Program-made: the position numbers and the translations under genes | Assembly: GCA_900767715.1 (NCBI GenBank) | Contig: CAAGAD010000005.1 | Coordinates: 310,001 to 374,000 of the forward strand | Source: Clostridia bacterium | Lineage (GTDB): Bacteria > Bacillota > Clostridia > Christensenellales > UBA1242 | DNA: 64,000 bases | Direction of reading: 5' to 3' | Shown: positions 25,696 through 34,451 of the stretch, piece by piece | How positions within the stretch are numbered: position 1 is the stretch's first letter | Layout of the letters: every line of letters starts with the position of its first letter | Notes under the pieces: model-generated | Seen by the model: only the letters and a program-made list of their open reading frames with translations | What the model was told of the DNA's origin: nothing | Database searches by the model: none

Positions 25696-26703
25696 TTATG
25701 AGATAAAAATGAATAATAAGTTTAATAGTCCGGCAAGAATTGTCACTATCGAATAGCAGAAGACAATTTTGGCTTCGCTGTGACCTTTCTTTTGGAAATG
25801 GTGGTGCAACGGCGCCATTAGGAATACCCTACGATGCGTGCGTTTGTAGTGCAAAACTTGAATGATGTCGCTGAGCGTGGTAACGACGAACATAATGCCC
25901 AAAATGGGCACAAAGAGTTCCATACCCATAAGGCACGCCACCGCGCTGGCATAACCGCCTATCGCGAGTGAGCCCACATCACCCATAAAGATTGACGCCT
26001 TGTTGGTGTTGAACACTAAAAACGCCATTAGCCCACCCATTAGGCTGATTACAAGCACCATTAGGCTTCTGTAACCCGAGATTATGCTTTCGCTCTCGGC
26101 GAGATTGAATTGCTGACGCGTGATGATTGCCATTATGATGAGTGTAAAGATAAAATAGTAAACTGACACATTGCTGGCTAGTCCGTCCAGCCCGTCAGTT
26201 AAGTTCACGGCGTTGGTGAGCGCCAAGCACAAAACAATGATGAGCGGAATAACCCAAAAGCCAATATCTACCGTTCTTAAACTAAATGGCAAGATAATTC
26301 TGCCACCCAACCCCGAAAAGAAATAGACATAAACGGCAAGTATGATTGCAATGCCGAACTGACCAATTATCTTTTGATATGGTCGAAGTCCTAGATTTTG
26401 CTTGTACTTAATCTTGATAAAGTCGTCCAAAAAGCCTAGCAAGCCAAACGCTGTGCCGACAGCCAGTCCCATAAGCCAATAGGTGTGGAAACCATTGGCT
26501 ATGAGTGATACCATTAGTGTAGATAAGATGAATGCAATACCACCCATTGTGGCAGTGCCTTGTTTAGATTTATGTTCTTCCACATAGTGTAGAATGGTCT
26601 GTTGAGATTTTAGTTTTTTAGATAGTCGAATGACAAGGTATGTAGCGCCCAGTGACAAAATAAAACTTGCCAAAAAACTTAAAATCCAAATAACCTTATT
26701 CAT
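25696..26703 (-). CDS. mraY: Phospho-N-acetylmuramoyl-pentapeptide-transferase
   Basis: MraY makes lipid I by moving the UDP-MurNAc-pentapeptide phosphosugar to undecaprenyl phosphate. Ten membrane spans, with GTATMGGIAFI, NLTDGLDGLA, FMGDVGSLAIGG and PLHHHFQKKG, fit the family fully. AGGAG precedes the ATG. It starts one base after murE; murF, which lies between the two in many dcw clusters, is absent here. Confidence 0.97.
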   Translation of the reverse strand: MNKVIWILSFLASFILSLGATYLVIRLSKKLKSQQTILHYVEEHKSKQGTATMGGIAFILSTLMVSLIANGFHTYWLMGLAVGTAFGLLGFLDDFIKIKYKQNLGLRPYQKIIGQFGIAIILAVYVYFFSGLGGRIILPFSLRTVDIGFWVIPLIIVLCLALTNAVNLTDGLDGLASNVSVYYFIFTLIIMAIITRQQFNLAESESIISGYRSLMVLVISLMGGLMAFLVFNTNKASIFMGDVGSLAIGGYASAVACLMGMELFVPILGIMFVVTTLSDIIQVLHYKRTHRRVFLMAPLHHHFQKKGHSEAKIVFCYSIVTILAGLLNLLFIFIS

Positions 26704-26704
26704 A

Positions 26705-28132
26705 CTACACTCCTGTTATATCTCTAATCACGTCGCGGTCGTTGTATGCGTATTTTACGCCTTTTATTTCTTGGGTCTTTTCTGCACCCTTGCCGAATAT
26801 GGCGATTATGTCGCCCGTTTTGGACATTGAAATCGCTTTTTCTACGGCAGTTGTTCTATTGGTAATTTGGTCGAAATTTGTCAAATTTATACCGCTTACG
26901 ATGTCTTTTATAATCATATTGGGGTCTTCGTCACGCGGGTTGTCGCTGGTGACGATGACGCGGTCACAAATTCGGCTGGCAATGTCGCCCATTATGGCAC
27001 GCTTGGACTTGTCGCGGTTGCCACCACAACCAAACACACCTATGAGCCGACCTTGGCACAAATTTTTAAGGCTGGACAAGAACTTCTCCACTCCGTCAGG
27101 AGTGTGCGCATAGTCAATGACCGCCGTCGCACCGCTTGGCAAATGGACTTGCTCCATTCTGCCCGGCACGACAAAATGCGATGAGCCCACCACTTCCACT
27201 AGGTCACGCAAGTCGTAGCCGAGATGAAGGCACACGGCAACGGCGCTCATAAGGTTGTAAATGTTATACTCGCCTATCAAATTGGTCGCAAAGCCCGCGC
27301 CGACCCCGTGGTCGTTCAAATGGCAAGTGCTTCCGCGCACCGTTTGGTCGCCGATTGAAAAGGTGTAGTCGGCACTGAACGACTGGCCTATCGTTTCGAT
27401 ATGAGTGTCAAAGGTCTGGAAATGCGCCTTGATAGTCGGGTCGTCGATGTTGATAAGCGCGTGTTTGCATTTATCTTTCTGCACAAGGCGATATTTATAT
27501 TGTGCATAGTTCTCCATAGTCTTAAAGAAATCTAGATGGTCTTGCGTTATGTTCGTCAGCACCATACTATCAAACTTTATAGGCTCGACTTTATGCAAGG
27601 CGCTCGCGTGGGCGGACACTTCCATAATCACATACCTTACGCCCGCACGCTTGCAGTCGGCAAAAATCTTGAAAAGGTCGGTTGGGTCTGGCGTGGTGAG
27701 TTTTGCGGGGTAAATCTGTGTGTCGAGCGTAATTCCTTCCGTTCCAATTAAACAGGTTTTTTCGCCCATTTTGGTCAAAATTTGGCTAATTAAATGCGTT
27801 GTCGTTGTCTTTCCGTTTGTGCCCGTTACGCCGATGATTATAAAGTCGTTTGGGTCATAGCCGTAGAAGTTGGCGCACGCGTAAGATAGGCTTATGCGCG
27901 CGGACTTCACCAAGATTTGTGGCACGTTCAACCCGAGCGGTTTATCTACCACCATACACACTGCTCCGCGCTCGAATGCCGTGATAGCGCTCGTGGGCGA
28001 ATTTTTGAGATTAAAATACAGACAGCCCTGTATGACTTTGTCTGCGTCAAACTCGACTGATGTGATGTCTACTTCTTTTACGAACTCTTTGTCTATGATG
28101 TGCACACCTTTAAACAAATCTAATAACTGCAT
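26705..28132 (-). CDS. murE: UDP-MurNAc-L-Ala-D-Glu:meso-diaminopimelate ligase
   Basis: MurE adds the third residue to the peptidoglycan stem. The ATP motif GTNGKTT is at residues 104-110, HxxxEVSAHA and DYAHTP are present, and the substrate-selecting motif near residue 400 is DNPRDE, the form found in meso-DAP enzymes rather than the DDPR of lysine enzymes. The length of 475 residues is normal. AAAGGAG precedes the ATG. Confidence 0.95.
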   Translation of the reverse strand: MQLLDLFKGVHIIDKEFVKEVDITSVEFDADKVIQGCLYFNLKNSPTSAITAFERGAVCMVVDKPLGLNVPQILVKSARISLSYACANFYGYDPNDFIIIGVTGTNGKTTTTHLISQILTKMGEKTCLIGTEGITLDTQIYPAKLTTPDPTDLFKIFADCKRAGVRYVIMEVSAHASALHKVEPIKFDSMVLTNITQDHLDFFKTMENYAQYKYRLVQKDKCKHALINIDDPTIKAHFQTFDTHIETIGQSFSADYTFSIGDQTVRGSTCHLNDHGVGAGFATNLIGEYNIYNLMSAVAVCLHLGYDLRDLVEVVGSSHFVVPGRMEQVHLPSGATAVIDYAHTPDGVEKFLSSLKNLCQGRLIGVFGCGGNRDKSKRAIMGDIASRICDRVIVTSDNPRDEDPNMIIKDIVSGINLTNFDQITNRTTAVEKAISMSKTGDIIAIFGKGAEKTQEIKGVKYAYNDRDVIRDITGV

Positions 28133-28141
28133 AATTCTCCT

Positions 28142-30043
28142 TTAATTAGTCTGTAATACCACTTCTTCGGCTGGGGCTAGCATTATGCCAGCACGTGGAT
28201 ATTGCGCCACGATAAACTCGCCCTCGCCTTGCACGTTGGTCACCAGCCCGAGCGTGCGGAGTTTGGCACACGCGCTCGCCAGTGACATACCGAGTAAGTT
28301 TGGCATTTCTATTGTATGATAATCTACCACATTATCTTGCTTATCTGGGGCGATGTTTTTGGCGTTGAAAATTTCTGCAAAAATAGCCTTGCCGACCGGC
28401 GCTGCCACCACACCACCATAATACGCGCCCGCGCTTGGCTCATCGACGGTTATAATCATAATGTATTTTGGGTCTTTGGTTGGATAGACACCGATGAAAC
28501 TTGCCACATATTTGCCTTGTGCCACGTGTCCGTCAACATACTTTTGCGCCGTACCTGTTTTGCCACCAACGTCATAGCCCGCCACAGCAGTGAGTTCGCC
28601 GTCAAAGCCGTTTAAGTTCGAGCCCAGCAAGGTGCGAACAGTGTCAATCGTGGATTGTTGGAGTTCAAACTTCGCACCCGCCGTCGAATACGTCATTTCT
28701 TTTCCCGCAATGCTATCAACGCTCTGCAAAATGTGTGGGCTGACTTGACGGTTTGTCACAATCTCGGCATAAGCGGTCGCCATTTGCAGTGTGGTGACGG
28801 CAATGGCGTGCCCGAAACCGATACGCACAAGGTCAACTAGGCGCACGGCGTTTTTGTTCATCACGATGCCACTACTCTCACTGGAAATATCAACGCCCGT
28901 CTTCTTGCCAAAACCGAACATCTCAATGTATTTGTATAACCTTTCCGTGCCAAGTCGCTCGGCAATCGCCATAAAAGCACAGTTACAACTGTTTTTGAGC
29001 GCTTCGGCAAGGTTTTGCGAGCCGTGCCCGCGTGAACGCCAACATTTAATGCGTTCCCCGTTGATGACGCTTGCACCCGAGCAATAGAATCGGTCGTCGA
29101 GTGACAACACTCCTTCGTTAAGCCCCGCCGTCAGCGTTATGACCTTGAAAGTACTTCCCGGCTCATATATATCTACAACTGCCGAGTTCTTGGTTAAGTT
29201 GTTTAGCGTGGATATGTCGTTTCTTGGCGGTTCGTTAAGGTCGAAACTTGGCTTATTTGACATTGCCAAAATTCCACCCGTTTTTGCGTCCAAGATTATG
29301 CCACCCACTTTGAGTGCTTTGTTCTCTTCATAGGCGGTTTTTAGGTGCTTTTCCAAGATTAGTTGCATTGTTAAATCAATGGTGAGATTGAGATTGTAGC
29401 CGTCAGTACTTGGCAAATAATATCTCAAACTATCTTCGAGTTCCTTGCCTTGCGCGTTGGTTTGGGTTAGACTCTTACCCGCAATTCCACGCAAAAATTT
29501 ATCATAATAGGCTTCGACGCCCGCTTGACCTTGGTTGTCTATCGTGGTGTAGCCCAAAACTTGCGTAAGTAGGTCGTCATATAGATAGACGCGCCCCACG
29601 TTTTGCGACAGATACACGCCCTTCATATTTTCCGCCACGATTTCCATTGCGGTCTTGCTATCTACTTGCAGTTTGACAAGGCTCTCGCTGACCTTGATGT
29701 TGGTGGCTTTGTCGTAAGTCTTGGAATAATCTACGCCGAGTTTTTGGCTGAGCACTAGCGCCAGTTTGGCTGGGTCTGTTACGTTGCGCGCACGCAGATA
29801 AATGTCGTAAGTGGTTTCATTGGTCACGAGCAGATTGCCCGAACAATCAAAAATCTCACCGCGTTTGGCGGCGAGTGGCAGGCTTCTCAACCATTGGTCG
29901 CACGCCCGAACTTGCAGACTGTTGCCCTTAAAAATCGTGAGATAAAACAAGCGACAAAAAAGCGCGAAAAAACAGGACAATGCCACCAAAATGAATATTA
30001 AAAATCGCTTTCGCAAAGAAAAAAGACTATAATATACTCTCAT
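28142..30043 (-). CDS. Class B penicillin-binding protein with one PASTA domain (FtsI/SpoVD-like)
   Basis: A septal transpeptidase. After one membrane span (residues 13-35) comes the dimerisation domain, then the active-site motifs SxxK (S297-K300), SCN (352-354) and KTGT (494-497). A single PASTA domain fills residues 575-633. It lies between the ftsL-like gene and murE, the usual place of ftsI/spoVD. The ATG is not preceded by a ribosome binding site and is abutted by TATAAT, so translation may depend on coupling or a short local transcript. Confidence 0.94.
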   Translation of the reverse strand: MRVYYSLFSLRKRFLIFILVALSCFFALFCRLFYLTIFKGNSLQVRACDQWLRSLPLAAKRGEIFDCSGNLLVTNETTYDIYLRARNVTDPAKLALVLSQKLGVDYSKTYDKATNIKVSESLVKLQVDSKTAMEIVAENMKGVYLSQNVGRVYLYDDLLTQVLGYTTIDNQGQAGVEAYYDKFLRGIAGKSLTQTNAQGKELEDSLRYYLPSTDGYNLNLTIDLTMQLILEKHLKTAYEENKALKVGGIILDAKTGGILAMSNKPSFDLNEPPRNDISTLNNLTKNSAVVDIYEPGSTFKVITLTAGLNEGVLSLDDRFYCSGASVINGERIKCWRSRGHGSQNLAEALKNSCNCAFMAIAERLGTERLYKYIEMFGFGKKTGVDISSESSGIVMNKNAVRLVDLVRIGFGHAIAVTTLQMATAYAEIVTNRQVSPHILQSVDSIAGKEMTYSTAGAKFELQQSTIDTVRTLLGSNLNGFDGELTAVAGYDVGGKTGTAQKYVDGHVAQGKYVASFIGVYPTKDPKYIMIITVDEPSAGAYYGGVVAAPVGKAIFAEIFNAKNIAPDKQDNVVDYHTIEMPNLLGMSLASACAKLRTLGLVTNVQGEGEFIVAQYPRAGIMLAPAEEVVLQTN

Positions 30044-30074
30044 ATTATATGAGTATTTTATAGCCTTGAAAATA

Positions 30075-30524
30075 TTACAGGTTTGTGAGCAAATCGTCTA
30101 GCGATGGTTCGTCTTGGTCGATGTGATAGACCACGCTTGCCGTGCTTTGATTGTCGTTGGTGCGTTTGATTTTGAGTTTGTAGTTGAGATGTGAAATTTC
30201 GACAATGTTGTATATGCAAAAGCCGAACAAACAAAGCGAAATAAAAATGTAATTGAACAATACAAGACGCCAACGCAAAGTTTGGAGTTTCTTTTTGTCG
30301 TCACTCACTTTCTTGTATTCGCCAAAAGTAGATTCGTTAAATTCGCGCACTTCTTTAAACTTGGCTTTCGCGTCAGTGGAAGTGTTGTCGCCTGCCTTGT
30401 ACTCCGCTTCGATTCGGCTAGCGCGGTCGAGCCCCAAATCGTTGGTAAAGTAACTCTTTGTTTCGGTCTGGGTGGCGGTGGTTGTGGCAGTTGTTGGTTG
30501 CTGATTGAAATCAAACACTGGCAT
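30075..30524 (-). CDS. FtsL/DivIC-like bitopic membrane protein
   Basis: A 149-residue protein with a charged, Thr-rich cytoplasmic part of about 85 residues, one membrane span (about 88-110) and an outer tail of about 40 residues. Between rsmH and the class B PBP this is the slot of ftsL, which helps activate FtsW-PBP. The outer part is shorter than usual and I see no clear leucine zipper, so the name rests mainly on position and topology. GGAG precedes the ATG. Confidence 0.6.
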   Translation of the reverse strand: MPVFDFNQQPTTATTTATQTETKSYFTNDLGLDRASRIEAEYKAGDNTSTDAKAKFKEVREFNESTFGEYKKVSDDKKKLQTLRWRLVLFNYIFISLCLFGFCIYNIVEISHLNYKLKIKRTNDNQSTASVVYHIDQDEPSLDDLLTNL

Positions 30525-30535
30525 AATCTTCTCCG

Positions 30536-31465
30536 TTATAATTTTTCTGCAATGCGCAACTTGGCAGATGCGCTTCGACTATTCTCACTTAATTCGTTTT
30601 CATTAGGAATAATAGGTTTCTTGTTGATAAGTTTCAAGTCTGCCTTGTGATGACACACACAGACTGGAAATTGTGGCGGACAAATGCAGTTGGTCGAGTG
30701 CAATTTAAACACATTCTTGACCGCGCGGTCTTCGAGCGTGTGGAATGTGATGATTGAAATGCGCCCGGCTGGTTTCAGTACGCTAACCATATCGTCAATG
30801 GCTTGTTCGAGTCCGCTAATCTCGCCGTTGACTTCAATGCGTATGGCTTGGAAAACTTTGTTCGCAATGGCGGGTTTGTGTCTTAACCCTGCTGGATAAC
30901 AACTGGTGATAATGTCTTTGAGTTCAAAAGTCGTTTCGATAGGCTTAACTTGGCGGTGCTCAATAATGCGCTTGACAATCAAATTGGTGTTGCGCTCCTC
31001 ACCATAGTTGAACAAAATGCGCTTCAAATCTGCTTCGTCATACTTGTTCACCACGTCATAGGCGGTCAAACTGTCGTCGTCTTGGTTCATTCGCATATCC
31101 AATGGTCCGTCGTTCATATAACTGAACCCGCGTTCCGCAGTGTCAATCTGGTAACTCGACACGCCAAGGTCGGCAATGATGCCGTCAACTTGGTCGATAG
31201 AAAGCGAATACAACACGTCTTTTAGATTGAAAAAGTCGGCCTGAATGAAACGTATCTTGTCTTCAAATTCAATCAAACGTTCGTGCGCTGCGACAAGAGC
31301 ATCTTTGTCCTTGTCAATGCAGATGAGCGTGCCCGTGGTGAGTTGCTTGGCAATCTCGTAAGAATGCCCGCCACCACCAGTAGTGCAATCGACATATACG
31401 CCGTCTGGTTTGAGGTTGAGTCCGTCAATCGACTCTTTTTTGAGAACTGAATAGTGTTTAAACAT
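30536..31465 (-). CDS. rsmH: 16S rRNA (cytosine1402-N4)-methyltransferase
   Basis: RsmH methylates C1402 of 16S rRNA with S-adenosylmethionine and opens the dcw cluster. The start FKHYSVLKKESIDGLNLKPDG and motif DCTTGGGGHS are typical, as are GIIADLGVSSYQID and the end ENELSENSRSASAKLR. I chose the ATG at 31465 (309 aa, family length) over an in-frame hydrophobic extension upstream. The nearest purine-rich site, AGGGG, is 13 bases away, which is far. Confidence 0.96.
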   Translation of the reverse strand: MFKHYSVLKKESIDGLNLKPDGVYVDCTTGGGGHSYEIAKQLTTGTLICIDKDKDALVAAHERLIEFEDKIRFIQADFFNLKDVLYSLSIDQVDGIIADLGVSSYQIDTAERGFSYMNDGPLDMRMNQDDDSLTAYDVVNKYDEADLKRILFNYGEERNTNLIVKRIIEHRQVKPIETTFELKDIITSCYPAGLRHKPAIANKVFQAIRIEVNGEISGLEQAIDDMVSVLKPAGRISIITFHTLEDRAVKNVFKLHSTNCICPPQFPVCVCHHKADLKLINKKPIIPNENELSENSRSASAKLRIAEKL

Positions 31466-31526
31466 TGTAACTGATAGACCCCTGCCCTTTTTGGTACGAA
31501 TAGAATTTTCCTTTATACCAATTACA

Positions 31527-31555
31527 ATTATAATAATTAAAAACAAGAATAGCAA
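31527..31555 (-). promoter_or_regulatory. Promoter of the dcw cluster
   Basis: -35 TTGCTA (31550-31555), 17-base spacer, -10 TATAAT (31527-31532), upstream of rsmH. Confidence 0.6.
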
Positions 31556-31606
31556 ATATTTTAGCCAATATTTTGAAAATTTGTGCTCACACCATATTTG
31601 CCGATT

Positions 31607-31662
31607 AAAAAAAATAAATACCGCATATTTTGTGCTTTTCGGCTGTTTATGTGGTATTTATT
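31607..31662 (-). terminator. Terminator after the iscU-like gene
   Basis: A long stem, AATAAATACC pairing with GGTATTTATT, encloses about 30 bases and is followed on the minus strand by eight T. It lies about 55 bases past the stop codon. Confidence 0.7.
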
Positions 31663-31715
31663 CGATATTTGTTTTGAGTATGTAGGGTGTTGTTTGCCCC
31701 GTATATTGCGGTGTT

Positions 31716-32213
31716 TTAGATGTAATCTATTGAGAAATCATCATCTTCATCGGCGATTGCTTGCTTGCTTTGTTCGTCCGGATTTTGTATTTCGGCTGGG
31801 ATTTCTGGTTGTTCTTCAATCTCTGCACCTAGTTTCTTTGCCAGTCTTTCTTGGCGTTCGTAATAGTTTTCATTAAGGTGTGCCAAGGCTTCTTTCATCA
31901 TATCTAAGCAATACATTCTCTTTTCTGGTATCTCACCTAGTATGTTGAGATATTCTTGGTCGTCAATGTCTTGACATTGAATAAGTGTCTTGCCAATGAT
32001 GAGTTGAGTGGCAACCGATGAAACGGCAATTGCCACTGCGTTGCCATAGGTCTGGAATTTGGCGTCAATGATTTTGTCACCTTCCATACGCACACTGATT
32101 TCAATTACTTCGCCATACATTCCGCTTTCCATTTTGCCCACAGCGTCCGCTTTGACGATGTGACCAACATTCTTTGGATTGGTGAAAAGTTGCATTATTT
32201 TTTCGTTGTACAT
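31716..32213 (-). CDS. IscU/NifU-like scaffold protein lacking two of three ligand cysteines
   Basis: The fold is plainly IscU/NifU N-terminal (NPKNVGHI, FQTYGNAVAIAVSS, IIGKT). The family binds a nascent Fe-S cluster with three cysteines. Here the first (PxCGD in the family) reads SGMYGE with Y33 and E35, the second (FGCGAAIA) reads YGNAVAIA with N58, and only the third survives as C102 in RMYCLDM, with Tyr instead of His before it. An acidic tail of about 40 residues follows. The ORF is intact, has AAGGGG before the ATG, and overlaps iscS by 19 bases. It may be a regulator or sulfur relay rather than a scaffold. Confidence 0.85.
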   Translation of the reverse strand: MYNEKIMQLFTNPKNVGHIVKADAVGKMESGMYGEVIEISVRMEGDKIIDAKFQTYGNAVAIAVSSVATQLIIGKTLIQCQDIDDQEYLNILGEIPEKRMYCLDMMKEALAHLNENYYERQERLAKKLGAEIEEQPEIPAEIQNPDEQSKQAIADEDDDFSIDYI

Positions 32214-33379
32214 ACGCACCCCTTCTTATAGATTGGCGATATTGCACGCAATTTCTTGACGATTTCTTTCAATTCTTCTACAACGGTGTCAATCTCTTCA
32301 AACGAGTTGAGTTTGCTGATTGAGAAGCGGACTGCTGATTGAGCGAGTTCGTTGTCATAGCCGAGAGCCTTGATAACGTGCGAGATGTCTGTGCCGTTAC
32401 TACTGCACGCCGCACCGACTGAAACGCAAATACCTTTCATATCTAGCATTGTCATCACTGACTCGCCTTCTGCACCGACGAATGACACGTTCAACACGCT
32501 AGAAATGGTTTGTGTTTGACTGCCGTTGAACATAATGTCTGGGATTTCGTCTTTGAGTTTAGATTTGAAATATTCTCTCAATTTCTTAATCTTGAACTCG
32601 TTGGTGTTTAGGTCACGCTTACAAATCTCGACTGCCTTACCAAAACCGACGATTGCTGGCACGTTCATTGTGCCTGGACGCTTGGCGCGTTCTTGTTGAC
32701 CGCCGTACATAAGGTTGTCGATAAGCACGCTGTCCTTAACATAAAGTGCACCGATTCCCTTTGGCCCAAACAATTTGTGAGCGGAAATGCTCATTGCGTC
32801 AATGCCGAGTTCGGCAACGTCAATATTCATATGTGGGAAGAGTTGCACTGCGTCAACGTGGAAGATTATTCCCTTCTCGTGAGCGGTGTTGGCGATTGCC
32901 TTGATGTTCTGCACTGTGCCTATCTCGTTGTTTGCGCCAATCACTGAAATGAGTGTGGTGGTTGGCTTGATTGACCTGAGCAATTGCGGAAAGTCTATCA
33001 AACCGTGACTGTCAACGTCGAGATATGTAACTTCAAAACCTTCGCGCTCTAACTGGTGGCAGGCTTCAAGTATGGCGTGGTGCTCAATTTTGGTGGTGAT
33101 GATGTGGTTGCCTTTGCGCAAATTGGCGTGTGCTATGCCACGGATTGCCCAATTGTCTGCTTCTGTGCCACCCGAGGTGAAGTATATCTCACGTGGTGCG
33201 CAGTTGATTGCGTCGGCGATGATGTCGCGGGCATTCTCAACGAGAGTGGCTGACTTGCGCCCTACTGCGTGAAGCGAACTATTGTTGCCGTATTGCTCTG
33301 TGAATGCGGGCAACATTGCGTTCAACACTTCGTTAGACACTGGCGTTGTGGCGGTGCTGTCCATATAAATTTCTGTCAT
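32195..33379 (-). CDS. iscS: Cysteine desulfurase
   Basis: A PLP enzyme that takes sulfur from cysteine for Fe-S clusters, thiolated tRNA and cofactors. DSTATTPVS opens the chain, SGGTEADNWAI and IEHHAIL bind PLP, the Schiff-base lysine lies in SISAHKLFGPKG and the persulfide cysteine in GAACSSNGTD near residue 325. It fits the IscS/NifS group. The ATG at 33379 has GGAG six bases upstream. A separate promoter lies just after the thioredoxin gene. Confidence 0.96.
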   Translation of the reverse strand: MTEIYMDSTATTPVSNEVLNAMLPAFTEQYGNNSSLHAVGRKSATLVENARDIIADAINCAPREIYFTSGGTEADNWAIRGIAHANLRKGNHIITTKIEHHAILEACHQLEREGFEVTYLDVDSHGLIDFPQLLRSIKPTTTLISVIGANNEIGTVQNIKAIANTAHEKGIIFHVDAVQLFPHMNIDVAELGIDAMSISAHKLFGPKGIGALYVKDSVLIDNLMYGGQQERAKRPGTMNVPAIVGFGKAVEICKRDLNTNEFKIKKLREYFKSKLKDEIPDIMFNGSQTQTISSVLNVSFVGAEGESVMTMLDMKGICVSVGAACSSNGTDISHVIKALGYDNELAQSAVRFSISKLNSFEEIDTVVEELKEIVKKLRAISPIYKKGCVCTTKK

Positions 33380-33396
33380 AATTTTCTCCAATAGTT

Positions 33397-33424
33397 ATTA
33401 TAATTTGACTTATGGATTTGTCAA
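33397..33424 (-). promoter_or_regulatory. Promoter of iscS-iscU-like
   Basis: -35 TTGACA (33419-33424), 16-base spacer, -10 TATAAT (33397-33402): full matches, so this pair can be transcribed apart from the upstream genes. Confidence 0.75.
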
Positions 33425-33429
33425 GGGGG

Positions 33430-33744
33430 TTAGTCAAGATAACTGTCCAAAAATTCAATCAATTCGTCCGCACTTTTGTAGCCGATTGACATTCCCACCT
33501 TCTCGCCTTTTTTGAAGAGCAACAATGTTGGCACACTGTAAATGTCGTATTCACGTGCGATGTCCTCTTCCTTGTCGATGTCTAGTTTGGCAAAACTGAT
33601 TTTGCCTTCATATTTGGACTGCAATGACTCCAAAATTGGACTCAACATCTTACAAGGCATACACCAACTGGCAAAAAAGTCGATTAGTGCGAGTTTGTCC
33701 GTTTTGATTGCCTTTTCAAATGCTTGTTTGTCTAAAATTTCCAT
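33430..33744 (-). CDS. trxA: Thioredoxin
   Basis: A 104-residue thiol-disulfide oxidoreductase with the complete fold: FFASWCMPCKMLSP holds the redox pair at about residues 28-31 and the cis-proline lies in YSVPTLLLF. The active site reads CMPC where most thioredoxins have CGPC, which may shift its redox potential. AAAGGAG precedes the ATG. It lies three bases after tcdA. Confidence 0.93.
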   Translation of the reverse strand: MEILDKQAFEKAIKTDKLALIDFFASWCMPCKMLSPILESLQSKYEGKISFAKLDIDKEEDIAREYDIYSVPTLLLFKKGEKVGMSIGYKSADELIEFLDSYLD

Positions 33745-33746
33745 AA

Positions 33747-34451
33747 CTATTCTCCTTTATTTTCTTTGGTTAAAATATCATTGACGATTTTTGACGTGAT
33801 TATACTTGCCATAGCCATTGGGTGATAGGCTATGCTCGACACCATTGGAACGTCCGTTTTGACGGCTGGTGATTTGGTGTAAACCACGTTCAAATGCTTG
33901 ATACGCTCTTGCGCACAGAACTTACGTAAAAGGCGTGCTAGTGGGTCATAACTTGTCTTGAAAACGTCGGCAAGTTCGTAATGCGGAATGTCTATGTGAT
34001 TGCCCGCACCCATTGAGCAGACAATTGGAATACCGCGCTCGTTTGCCGTCTTGATGAGCAATTTTTTGTCCTTGACACTGTCAATGCAGTCTGCAATGTA
34101 GTCATAGTCAAAGGTAAAATTTTCGAGCGTTTCTTGGTTAAATCTCATAGTCATTGTGGTGACAATGCAGTCGGGATTTATCTGCGCAATGCGTGATTTC
34201 ATCTCGTCCGTTTTTTTGCACCCGATGTTTGTCTGCAATGCAATGATTTGACGATTTACATTGGTGATGTTGACTTCATCGCCGTCAACGAGCACTAGCG
34301 AACCCACGCCCGAGCGCGCCAAAGTTTCTGCCACATAACCGCCTACTCCGCCAACGCCAAAAACTGCGACCTTCGAGTTTCGCAGTTTGTTTATACCGTC
34401 AATGCCGACTAGGTTTTGTGTTCGATTATAAAATGTATCTTTTGATGTCAT
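33747..34451 (-). CDS. tcdA: tRNA threonylcarbamoyladenosine dehydratase (ThiF/HesA family)
   Basis: An E1-like ATP enzyme that cyclises the t6A base at position 37 of tRNA. The ATP motif GVGGVGGYVAETLARSGVG is at about residues 32-50, with DGDEVNITNVNRQ and DCIDSVKDK following. Family members of this length without a rhodanese domain are mostly TcdA. Sulfur from a desulfurase can stimulate TcdA in E. coli, and iscS is close by. It overlaps hslU by 26 bases. The ribosome binding site is weak. Confidence 0.9.
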   Translation of the reverse strand: MTSKDTFYNRTQNLVGIDGINKLRNSKVAVFGVGGVGGYVAETLARSGVGSLVLVDGDEVNITNVNRQIIALQTNIGCKKTDEMKSRIAQINPDCIVTTMTMRFNQETLENFTFDYDYIADCIDSVKDKKLLIKTANERGIPIVCSMGAGNHIDIPHYELADVFKTSYDPLARLLRKFCAQERIKHLNVVYTKSPAVKTDVPMVSSIAYHPMAMASIITSKIVNDILTKENKGE

